From NCBI GenBank assembly GCA_016800925.1, contig JABCPU010000485.1, positions 1 to 47,963 of the forward strand: a stretch of 47,963 nucleotides of DNA, given 5' to 3'. Each line of letters begins with the position of its first letter. Within the stretch, counting starts at the first letter, position 1. The stretch comes from Suillus spraguei. Taxonomy: Eukaryota; Basidiomycota; Agaricomycetes; Boletales; Suillaceae. Positions 30,156-40,379 of this stretch are shown here, in pieces. The position numbers and the translations under genes were made by a program. A model generated the notes under the pieces. That model made no database searches. It was not told where the DNA came from and saw only the letters and a list, made by a program, of their open reading frames with translations.

Positions 30156-30390
30156 CCTTCGGCACAGGAAGCAAAAGGAGTGCTTCGCACTCCTTTTGCT
30201 TCCTGTCCAAGGCTTCATCCTAATAATTCACTTTGCCCAAGGCACAGGAAGGCAAAAAGAGTGCTTCGCACTCTTTTTGCCTTCCTGGCCTTGGCTTCAT
30301 CCCAATAATTTTCTTTTGCCCAAGGCACAGAAAGCCAAAAAGAGTGCTTCGCACTCTTTTTGACTTTCTGGCCTTGGCTTCATCCTGATA
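30150..30390. repeat. Three tandem hairpin repeats
   Basis: Three units of about 80 bp each contain a long perfect or near-perfect hairpin with loop TTC. The first has a 20-bp stem (30164-30183 with 30187-30206, stem start ACAGGAAGCAAAAGG). The others are at about 30237-30293 and 30320-30378 with stem core AAAAAGAGTGC. Each unit ends in CTTGGCTTCATCC(T/C)(A/G)ATAAT. They lie beyond the 3' end of the Helitron coding strand, where Helitrons carry a hairpin, but no CTRR end could be fixed. Confidence 0.85.
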
Positions 30391-30485
30391 ATCATAGTAA
30401 ATCTTCAAACAAACATGTACATTTCACCACCATTTCAGCAAGACTAAAAGTACACTACATATCACTTTACATAAGACTACATCAA

Positions 30486-33400
30486 TCAATTCTCAATCTG
30501 ATCTCCAAGTCCTCTCAGCACTTCTGTATACACCACATTGGTCGTCTTTGACCCTTCTTCATGCTCTGGAAAGATAGCACACACTCTCTCTGGGTGAGTG
30601 CACCTGGACAATGCCACATACAACTGTCCATGACTGAACACAGGAGTTCTCAAATCCAGTCCAACCCACTTCACACTTTGACCTTGAGCCTTGTTGATTG
30701 TCATAGCAAATGCAAGACGGACAGGAAATTGTCGACGCTTTAGAGGAATTGGGTTGTCTTCAGCAGTGGCATCCAGAGTCATCCTGGGGATCAGCACTGT
30801 GTCCTGATTGTCTTGCTGGGCTTCATCAACTCCATCCTTGAGAATCCGACATTTGAGTACATGTGTGGTCCAAGACAGGAGGATCATCCTGGTTCCATTG
30901 TAGAGGCCATTGGTGGGATCCAAGTTGCGCAACAGCATCAGAGGAACACCCACTTTGAGTTCCAATTTGTGCAAAGGGAACCCTGATGGTGTCAGAGTGT
31001 GAAGGAACTCATGAGGGATATAGTCATAGTCCCTCTCAGCAACTGAGTCTGCACTGGTGAACACTGCTTTTTCTCCAGAGAACAATTCAAGAATGTTGGC
31101 ATTGATTTCATCCACATCAGTGTTCTTTGCAGAGAGGATGGTACGTTCCAGGAAGAAGGAATCATTCACAGGAGGATGGTCAGGGAGCAGGATAGGAGAG
31201 TAGAGGGCATTGATGAGAGACTGGACACTATTGTTGGCACAGCGCATATGAATTGGAAGGACCACTGTTCCATCAGCATGTGTGTTCTTTCCAGCTCCAA
31301 TCTCCAGAAGCCACTTGGCAAATTCATCAGAGGCAGGGTCTTGACCAAGGCGCATGTTTGTCTTGAGATGGAAGATCTGAAGCCTTGGCCAGATGCGAGA
31401 TCTGCAGAAGGTAGCACCCACTATCTGCTCCCTGGATCCATGAGCCACCACTGGTAGAGTCTGTCTGAAGTCTCCTCCAAAGAGTATGGATAATCCTCCA
31501 AAATCAGCATCAACATTGAGAAGGTCGCGCAATGAGCGGTCAAGGCATTCCAGATTGTGACGGTGTAGCATTGGAATTTCATCACAGATGATGAGGGAGG
31601 TGGCCTTCAGAAGCTCATGCACAACATCTCCTTTCTTGATGTTGCAGGAACTGTCCTCATTGATGGGGATTGGAATCTTGAATCGTGAATGAGCTGTATG
31701 TCCACCTGGCAGGAGGAGAGAAGCAATTCCAGAGGAAGCCACACACAGGACAATCTTGCCTTCAGCACGGAGTTTTGAGGCAATGAGCTTGCAGAGATAT
31801 GTCTTGCCACATCCACCTGCACTGTGGACAAAGAATGCATGTCCAGGTGTCTGCTCATTTCTTTGCATGGCATCATTGACCACTGCATCAAAGACTGTCC
31901 TCTGCTCCTGATTGAGAGAAAGCACTCCTGGATCCACCATCTGCTGGAGCTCCTCCTGGTTATACTGGAGCTGCTCAGCAATGAGCTGATTTCCCTGCAT
32001 GACCCCCCATCTTGCTGCCATTTGAGGTGTAGGCATCTGAGGAATCACTTGCAAAGACTTTCCATTTTTGCGAAGCTTTCCATCAATGAGATAGAGACCA
32101 TAGTCATAGACCTCTTCATTTGTAGGGTTAGGAATGTTGAATGGGGCATGAGACAGGTGGTGATGCAGATCATCACAGAGATTGTCCTTGAATTGGTTCC
32201 AAAGATCACTGGGGTCTGTAGGGTTGCAGTGGATGAGGATGATGGCAAAGAGATTGCGCATGCCATGTCCAGTGCTCATGTGAGAGGCATCCTGCAAGCA
32301 TTGGATCCATTCATTGTCATCCTCAAGTAGACCCCTACATCGACATGCCTCCTTGAAAGTGTCATATAAAACACCATCAACTGTTCGAAGGTTCTCATAG
32401 GAGGTGGCCCCTTGAATATATGGTGAGTTTGATTGATAAAAATTGACATGAGCATCATACCTTTTACTACAGTCAGAAGCAATCTCAGATAGAAGCGCTC
32501 TCCAGATCCAGGTGCAGCAGAGTACATCCTTCCAATGGCCATTCCACGTTGTCGTACCTTCCATGCGGTCTTGTTCCATACAAATTTTGAGGGGAAGTCC
32601 TGGTAGAGGTGGTCATGGGCTCCAGCTGCCACCAAGACATTGTTGGCATTAGCTTTGAACCATCCAGTAAGGCAAGTCTCCTTGGTTGCTGCACGCTCAA
32701 GAACATCCTAGGCATCATCCTCAGGATCATAAAACACCATGTGTTCATTTGGAAGGTGGACTGGCAGACGGTAGACAGAGGGCCATTCAAGGTGCATTCC
32801 AAACTCAAAGATGTGCCATGCAGCCTCAGTGGAGCTGATGTATCTGGAGTCAAGGTAGGTTTTGACCTCATCCACTGGTCCTGGCATCTCCAAAGTGGCA
32901 CGGTCATTTCCCTTGTAGATGTACTTGTGGATGTATTTCACAGACTTGATGGAAGCACAGACTTCAAGATTGATGTGGCAGTTGAATTCCACCAGGAGTT
33001 GTGGAGGGTGAGGAACAACATCTTTGTTGGTGAAGACAGTGTTATTCTTCTGGACAGTGCGACCATTGTCAGGTCTTGCATACTCTGGATAGCCATCCTC
33101 CTTCATCAATGTCTGGGCACAGAAAGACTTTGGAAAGTGCTTTTTGCAATGTCCATTCTCCAAGCAACGTTCTGGAGAGCAGGGGCCATGAAGCATGTAT
33201 TTCTCCACAGCCTCATAGAGTTGGGGATAGACATTTCTGTCAGGTATCTGGGCAGAGATGAAGGAGTCTATTTGTTCCACAGTGCGAATCTTGTGGTCTG
33301 GATCCAGGAAGATGAGAAGGTGCATGTGAGGCAGACCACGCTTTTGATATTCAATGGTGTACACCAATCCTGCAACCTTGCCATAGTAGCCATTGCGAAC

Positions 33401-35484
33401 CTTCTTTAGCAGAGCCTGCTGCTTTTGATAGAATATGCGAGCCACCAAGTCTGGACGGTCCACAGCAGTTTGACCTACATTAGAAAACTTGTCAGAATCA
33501 AGTCATAATAATGCATCAGTATGTCACTTTACCTGGAAGGAGATTCTCAGTAATCTCAGGCCAGTTCCCATTGGCAGTCATTGTCAGGAAGAGATCAGGT
33601 TTCTTGCAGGCACGGCAGATGGCCAAGGAGTCCTGCAGTAGCTGCTGCATATAGCGAGGGCTTCCAGAATGAGAGGAGGGAAGGATTATAGCACGACCTG
33701 TCTCAGCCAAATTGCCTACTCCATCATTGAGAATATTGTCTGTGAGGCCTTGGTAGCAGTCAGCCCTGATCTTCTTCTGGTTGTTTCTTATCCAGTTGAG
33801 TCTGCTCTGCTCAATGGATGCCCAAGCATCAACAACATACTGCTGGAACAGCCTTCCACCACGAAAGATGTTGTTGTGGTCAATGCGAGCTGGACGGGGA
33901 TGAAGCCGAAAGGCATAATACAGCAGCTGAGTCACTTTTTTGGCACGTGCACGTCCACCATGAGGAATGATCATATCAATGTAGAGGTCCCAGCCATCCT
34001 CTCCATTAGGAAAGAGAAGGACATAATGAAGACAGGCATATGCATGGTTGAGTTGACTGATGCGCCTAAGTCGACCATTTTGATAATATAAAATGATGTC
34101 GCGTTCATGAGACACCTCCTCAGATCCATCTCCAGGAAGAGCTGCAGCAATTTCATTGGCAGTGGGAAGGTTGTATCTTTGACCATCTGTGCCTGGCAGG
34201 AAGTGAATACGCACAGAAACATCTGTCTGCTCCTCTGGAGGCTTCTCTTGCATGATTTGATAGGCTTGCTTGTAGACAGCAGCATAGGGGTGTTTTCGAT
34301 GCAACATGTCATGCAGATCTCTGAGAATCTGACGATCAAGACCTTCATTTCCAGGACGGGTGGTGCGAATGTTGGTGGCTTCTTCAGAGTCATATATATA
34401 AAGTTGTGCATATGAAGGCTGGACACCCTCTGGAGGTAGAAGACTGCCCATGAGGTGATGGAGAGAGCCATGGATACGAAAGGCATTTGGGCCAGATCTT
34501 TGAACAGCATGATCCTCAATGTTGACACCAACAGAGGTAAATGCAAGAGCACTGTTGTATTGGCGAATTTTTGACACAAATGTTCTGTCTCTATATGCCT
34601 GCTCCAGCTCAGGTGGCCATGCTGGAAATGGGGGAAGGCTGACTTGGCCCTGCAAGCAGCACATACCAAAGCGAGGATTTTGCAAAGAGGAGCTAGAGAG
34701 TCTTTCACATGTAAAGTGAAGTGCATGACATTTGGGGCACTCCACATTGAGGGGACCAAGAGTATGACGGTTGACTGGTTCTGTATATGCTCGAGCTCCA
34801 TCAGGGATAGGAATGACCTGATTGACGTGCTGCTCATCCTCTGCTTCACGCTCCTGGCGTTGTTCCTCCTGCTGGGTTCTCCTTCTCTCCTGATCATCTG
34901 CATGTTGCTCTTGAGATATTGGGTTATTATATTCATGGAGTGCCTCATCAAGACGCTCCTGCTCCTCATGAACTCTTTGCTGCTCACGGTTGTGGCGGGC
35001 CTCTTCCTGTTGACTTGCTTGTAGAACACCCTGAGCTTGTCTATCCTCCTGATGCTGCAATTCCTGCTGGATTTGATCATGGTGTAATGCCTCCTGTGTT
35101 TGTCTATGAAGCAAGTCATCTCTAATCTGCTCCTGCTGGAGATCATGTTGAAACTGAACATTGAATTGTTGATAATCAGGTTGAGGTGGTACAGCCAAAG
35201 GTGGTGCAGGATGGTGTGCAAAGTATTGTTGGGGATTGTTGAAATTGTGAGGACCAACTGCACCCTCATAGTGAATAGGACCATGCATGTATTGACCATA
35301 GTTCTGTCTATTCATCTTTTCAGCTTCCTCTTCCTGCTGTCGTTCACGGCGATGATCCTGAGCATGCCTAGCAATTATTTCAGCTAGCTGCTGCTGCGGT
35401 ATATTATGTCCCTGTGCAGCTTGTTGCTGCAGCAACTGAAAGGCTGCCAAGTTATTCTGAGCAGGAGCAGGGGCAGGAGCAGGG

Positions 35485-35565
<81 letters not shown>

Positions 35566-36194
35566 GCTGGTGCTGGTTGTTGAGGATGATTACGCCTTCT
35601 TCTTGCAGCACGGCGTGCTTCATGACTATTTATTGTAGCTGCAGCAATATTTGCCATACGACGTTCATACTCATTCTGAAGTGCAGCAGGTGGAGGAATA
35701 TAACCAAAGGGAGGCCCTAAGGCTGGAGCAGGAACAGGTTGACCAAAGGGAGGCCCTAAGGCTGGAGCAGGAACAGGTTGACCAAAGGGAGGTCCTAAGA
35801 CTGGAGCAGCAACAGGTTGACCAAAGGGAGGCCCCAAAACTGGAGCAAGAATAGGTGGCCCAGGGGGTGGTGGTGGGTGGTGTAGACGCCACCTGCGTTG
35901 AGCCTCATGATGCTCGATAACATGACGTGGCATATTAGGGAACCTTTGCATGGGAATAGGACCATGGTTCAAATTTCCCAAGATCTGAGGAATATTCTAT
36001 GAACATATATCAGAATATGTCTTATGAAAATTAGAAAAATAATTCTTACCATTTGAGCAGCATTTTCTAATGGTTGAGCTATAGGAGCAGGATGGCGACG
36101 TGCAGGAGGGGAGCCAATATTTCGCTGATTTCTCTCAGCCTGACGTGCAGCAGCCTGTGCTCGCTGAGGAGAGGTAGGAGGAGTGGAGGGATTC
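30486..36194 (-). CDS. Helitron Rep/helicase protein (one internal stop)
   Basis: Exons on the minus strand are 36194-36050, 35996-33533, 33474-32461 and 32410-30486. All are in phase with GT-AG introns of 50-58 nt, giving about 1850 residues. At least one more 5' exon is likely, with a donor near 36247. The N-terminal third is Pro/Ala/Gln-rich, with 39-bp repeats. The Rep part shows GLPHMHLLIFL (two metal-binding His) and the tyrosine motif YIHKYIYKGND. The helicase part has Walker A GGCGKTYL, Walker B IICDEIPML, GGDFRQTLPV and the C-terminal INKAQGQS...YVALSRCT of PIF1 helicases. Rep would nick and join DNA ends in rolling-circle-like transposition. A TAG at 32708-32710 (in DPEDDA-stop-DVLERA) breaks an otherwise open protein; CAG-to-TAG is the simplest explanation. 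Confidence 0.9.
35455..35562. repeat. (GCAGGA)n repeat coding Pro-Ala
   Basis: An imperfect GCAGGA/GCAGGG hexamer array lies within the Helitron coding frame and encodes alternating Ala-Pro on the minus strand. It is likely length-variable. Confidence 0.85.
35702..35850. repeat. 39-bp tandem repeat in the Helitron gene
   Basis: Just under four tandem units of 39 bp encode the 13-residue motif APxLGPPFGQPVx near the protein's N-terminus. The first and last units are the most diverged. Confidence 0.85.
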
Positions 36195-37090
36195 CTATCA
36201 ATAATAAATATCAGTCAAAAGAAATATATATGATGACAACCACATACATTAGAGAAGATATATGAAACAAAGAGAGAGGAGAGCCAAACTTCCAACAGTC
36301 GTAGTTCCACTGTGTCAAAGATAAGCCATCATATCATATATAGATGACAAAATATCACATACCAAAGATACAAATGAATATTACCGAGAGTGACTGAAGA
36401 AGTACCAGCAGTTTCCAGGATGAGCTAATACCCTGGAAGTTCGACGTATGACAGTGCTAAGAACAGCTGAAAGCTGTCCGAGAAATTATCCCGAAGGATA
36501 GGATGGCAACTGTAAGAAGGCTGCAAGCAGACCAACTTAGCACAGAAAAGTGCCCCGCCAATCCAAAATCTCTACACTGTAGTATACCCAGAGGTCCAGA
36601 AACAACCAGCGAACACCTGCAGGAACAGATGGCCAGGGAAGTAGGACTTAGTTACACGTTCGTCTTGAATCGACAGGAGTTCGCGAGTCCAGATGGAATA
36701 CAGGGCCAGTAACAAACAACAATCACACTCACAATGCTTCAAACTCCAAGATACGACCAGTCCAGGGTCCAGGTCCAGGTCCAGGTCCAGGTCCAGGGGG
36801 TCCAAAGGGTCCAAGAACACGTCAAAAAGCGAAAATGCCTGATATCTGATTACATAATCAATAATTTTTATCATAGTTTCAATATCTACACTATATGGGC
36901 TTACATGAATCAAGATATATCTACCAAAATGAAGCAGACAATGTAAAAAACAAACAGAGGTTGGGTATGTTGAGAAAGTATTACTTTCTCAAGATGTGGC
37001 AAGGGGAGCAGTGGTGGGGGAAAAGAGGAAACGAAGATTGGAGCTCGAGGGTATATCTAGGGAACTACAGCGCACCAGCTGCGCAGTCAC
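36195..37090. other. Helitron 5' side and junction with hAT, no firm gene
   Basis: An upstream exon of the Helitron gene probably ends at about 36248 (donor GTATGT on the minus strand); its start codon was not found. A (GGTCCA)n tract lies at 36766-36805. No other coding sequence is recognised. Confidence 0.4.
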
Positions 37091-37122
37091 GTGACCAAAT
37101 CACGCACAATCACACAACGGGG

Positions 37123-37690
37123 CAACAGTATTGAGTCGGCTCTTGAAAAAACCACGCGATATTTCCAAAAAGGACTTAAGCGAAATAACCGAGCTAAGCG
37201 CACTAAGCGTAGCAAGCGCTCCTTAGCGAAAGCCACACGAGCTAGCGAACACCTTCCCACCTTTCCCCCTTACTTTATAGATAATAATAACCTTTTTGAA
37301 CACCTCACGGATGCCACAACTGAACTTCCAGGAATTGATACAGAGGTTGCCAAACAGCTCGAACCCGACTTTGCATTCGTTCCTCCACTTTCAGCAGTCT
37401 CCAGTGACAATCTCAAAGGTCCCAAATCAATCTCACTTGATGATATTGATGCTGAGTTTGCTTGACTTGAATATATTTGTAATGTGGAAGAACCGATGGG
37501 CACAGAGTTTGCTTTAGACTGGGATGTGGATGGGAAGGAAGTTTTGGAAAGGAGAGCATTTTACTTCGTAGAACTGCAGTGTATCAACAAGGGATTGGTG
37601 CCTGCAGCGATTGAGGATGAAATTATGCTCATGGATGATGATACAAATGAAGATGGGACATGGAATATTGATTCTATGTTGCTATTATTG
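37123..37690 (+). pseudogene. hAT transposase C-terminal tail
   Basis: An open frame, interrupted only by TGA at 37463-37465, contains a basic stretch (KGLKRNNRAKRTKRSKRS), then EVAKQLEPDFAFVPPL, DDIDAEFA, LVPAAIEDEI and TWNIDSML. The second half matches the minus-strand tail fragment at 19368-19678. The dimerisation and catalytic regions are missing. The frame runs into the terminal inverted repeat at 37755. Confidence 0.75.
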
Positions 37691-38280
37691 AGCTCTTTAA
37701 AACATCACGTGATTCTGCCATCTGCCAGGTTTTGCCAGTTCTGCCCACAGCACTAGCCAACGCTGCTAAAAGAGCAACGCGATTGGTGGAAAAAGTATAA
37801 TATGGATTACGAACTACCTGCCCTATATTTGCGTTGTCTCAGACAACTCGAAGTCTCTTTTAGATGTTCTTTCAAACTGCTTTGAATTGGACTGACAGTC
37901 AAAAGATCCTAAAGTCCACACGTAAAGCGAGATAACGGCGAGCGGAGTAAAGGAGGGTGTGAGTTATATGTATGCTTTCGCTCATCCGAGCCTGTTCAGT
38001 TTCCGGTATATACCCTGTTAGCACTAGGACCTTACAGGGTTCTTTTGAGTTTCTCCAGACCCTGCGCAGATTCTAGGCGTGCTCAATTCTTACAATGTCA
38101 AGTTCCACCGTGCCTTAAGCCAAACAAAATAGCCGACCGGAGCAGCTTCCGCACGACTCCAGTAACCCAACACTATCACACTGGGTGATACCCCACCCTC
38201 CGCAAGTGAGTGCAGTATTCCTTGCTCCATCATCGATAGACTCGCTAGTTCATCAATGAGGACATAACCACTGACAATAT

Positions 38281-38390
38281 GGCTTTTGAGAATAATATCA
38301 AGTTTGAAGTTTTATAATTTCCTGTAAATTAATTCCCAGTCGATCCTATATTATTAGGCTGTTACGCGATGATATTATTGCGTAGCTCTG
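38281..38390. repeat. Direct repeat, right copy
   Basis: This is the partner of 29703-29798, same orientation, with an additional ATATTATTAGGCT-like insertion before TTACGCGATGATATTATT. It lies about 520 bp beyond the right end of the hAT element. Confidence 0.8.
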
Positions 38391-38519
38391 CTTTATGAGC
38401 TTGGTCGCCTTGACGTTCAATCAGCTGGCATGACTCTCAAGTTGTATTTTTGACATTGGCGTGTGAATGCAGTTTGGTCTGGGAACATTCATTGCGGAAG
38501 TGAGAAACTGATCAGATCC

Positions 38520-38840
38520 GGAAAATGACCTTGAAAGACGAGATCACGCACAAACCGGGAGTGGGACATGGCCGTAGCATCATTAGCATCGCCGGAAAGA
38601 CAAGATTGCGCACATCCTGCGAGTAGAATATGGCCATGGCTGATGTGCCATGGCCATGTCCCACTCTAAGGATGTGTCTTCCAAGCTTCTTAGGGCGACA
38701 CTGATAGTGCGCCACAAGATCACGCACTAACTGAGAGCCGTGGCACCATCGGCGTCGCCTTGGAAAGTTGGAAGATGAAATCATACGCTGACTGAGAGTG
38801 GGATATTGCCGTTTCACCATCAGCGTCGAATAGTAAGCTC
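38520..38840. repeat. Imperfect tandem repeat
   Basis: Three to four degenerate units share GATCACGCAC, (G)AGAGTGGGACATGGCC and CATCAGCGTCGCC words, spaced about 70-110 bp. The open frame on the minus strand here is probably a by-product of the repetition. Confidence 0.55.
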
Positions 38841-40379
38841 GTTTGAGACTTGGTTCGAGCTTGATCTTTTCTGTGTTATCTAACACGTCGCAAGTTGACG
38901 ATGGACTTGTAGAAATTGGTCGAAAAACGTACCTTACTTATATAAATCCAACCGTATGCAGACATCGAAAGATTGAATTTCCCGAGTCACCTAGTGACGG
39001 AACAGCAGGCATTTGAAGAGAATAAACGGATGTCGGAAAAGACATGGTGGCAAAGTCTGAAAAGCATGTGTTTACATTTGTATTCGTAGACCAAACAAAG
39101 GATTCGTTTCAAAATTTACGATACGCCGGATTTGTGTCGGATTAGCAGCCAGGTCCGTTTTGTGTCTACTCACTTACCCTTTCTCCTTTGGAACATGGTA
39201 TGATCAATTTCTCACTTCCGCAGTGATTGCTCACGACGACTGAAGGACATTTACATAATATCATGTAAGCTCGCAATTCAAACATCCAGTGACATCCAAT
39301 CAGAAATTGATATTCTAATCCGTGTAGCCTACTATCATCATCTGGTTATTTCACAGGTTCGTGTATTCGACGGTTATCATTCATGCAAGTGCTAAACACG
39401 CTCACCCAAGTATACATATTCATATATCTAGTTCGCAAGCTTCTTTCAGACCGTCACGACCTTTTGATCGTGTTCTGACGATACATCCTATGTCACCGTG
39501 ACCTTGTAGTGGGGGGAGCCGTCTCGTGGTGTCAGCCGTAGTAACAACAACACTTACTAATGTCTTCAACTATTTTGTTAGTCTGATCACGATTAGAGCC
39601 AGTGCGCAGAGCTCATCTTTGTCTTAGATTTCACAAGAAGCTAGTCAACTTCTAAATCAACACCTCTTTGATAGGTACTTACGATATCTGTACGTGCCAC
39701 TATGAAGCCATAATATCATTTGAAAAGTGCATTTGCTGATGCTCAGGTCTTGCTTATACAGAAGGAATAAGTCCCACTGGCCAAAATCTCAGAACGGTTG
39801 GACATTTCCGAGTTTTCAATCGATATTCGCGCTAGATATTCGAACATCCAATGACCTCCACTCACTGTTGTACTATCTCTAGCGCCATAGAGAGAGATCC
39901 TCGTTGTAACACATCCATTCTTCTGATTTGAGTGTCGTTCAACACAAGAGGTGAAACTGTCATGAATCTCCCTATTGCTCACTGACGAACTTTTGCACCG
40001 GCAGCGATGGTTGACATTAAGATCTCAGGAGTCGATGACACATTGTAGAGTTGAACTGGCCCAGGAAATATTAGAAGGAATGCCCATGGTCGTTCCTCCT
40101 TTATTATTGTAGCATAATCCAGGACTATATCTCCTTCCTATGGCTAGCACGTTTCCCCCCGCACAAATGCATGAAGAACATGTTACCAATAATACTCGGA
40201 ACATTGAATGAATTGCAAGGCTCTAGAGTAGACGATATCGTGCGAGGGAATGCAACACGAAAGCATGATTAAGATGGAAGATAACCCTACAACTGACGGT
40301 GCTACAGTGACCATGATGAAAAATAATCGAAAATGAACAACTCGAAGACAATACCAGGCGGAATCAATGGGACGCAGAA

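Larger units (their letters stand above)
30155..37090 (-). mobile_element. Helitron, nearly complete, inserted in the hAT element (ends uncertain)
   Basis: The coding content (30486 to at least 36194, minus strand) is that of an autonomous Helitron: a Rep-type nuclease joined to a PIF1-like helicase. The limits given are only the gap between the recognisable hAT parts. I could not identify the expected 5' TC and 3' hairpin-CTRR termini with confidence. The 5' side (36195-37090) holds further exons or a promoter plus a (GGTCCA)n tract. Confidence 0.7.
29805..37763 (+). mobile_element. Composite hAT element carrying a Helitron
   Basis: The element runs from 29813 (TAGTGTTGTGGGCAGAACT) to 37755 (AGTTCTGCCCACAGCACTA). 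The termini are inverted repeats with one mismatch over 19 bp. It is flanked by the exact 8-bp direct repeat GCCAACGC at 29805-29812 and 37756-37763, the hAT hallmark. Near the left end are subterminal GGCAGAA/TTCTGCC words. Inside, the plus strand keeps only the N-terminal BED part (30002 to about 30155) and the C-terminal tail (about 37320-37690) of a transposase. The rest is a minus-strand Helitron and its flanks. Confidence 0.92.
37764..40379. other. Intergenic, gene-poor
   Basis: No gene is recognised on either strand; frames are up to about 124 codons and lack motifs. The region includes the right copy of a direct repeat (38281-38390) and an imperfect tandem repeat at about 38520-38840. 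The stretch 38900-40379 shows nothing I can name. Confidence 0.45.

Noticed and set aside
32609..33409. 266-codon plus-strand frame
   Set aside because: It is antisense to the Helitron exon containing the Rep motifs; that frame explains the openness.
33969..35302. 442-codon frame antisense-shifted within the Helitron gene
   Set aside because: It overlaps the Rep/helicase exon in another frame of the same strand and lacks any motif; it is a shadow of a long exon.
38512..38886. 124-codon minus-strand frame
   Set aside because: It sits on an imperfect tandem repeat and shows no family features; kept only as a repeat.
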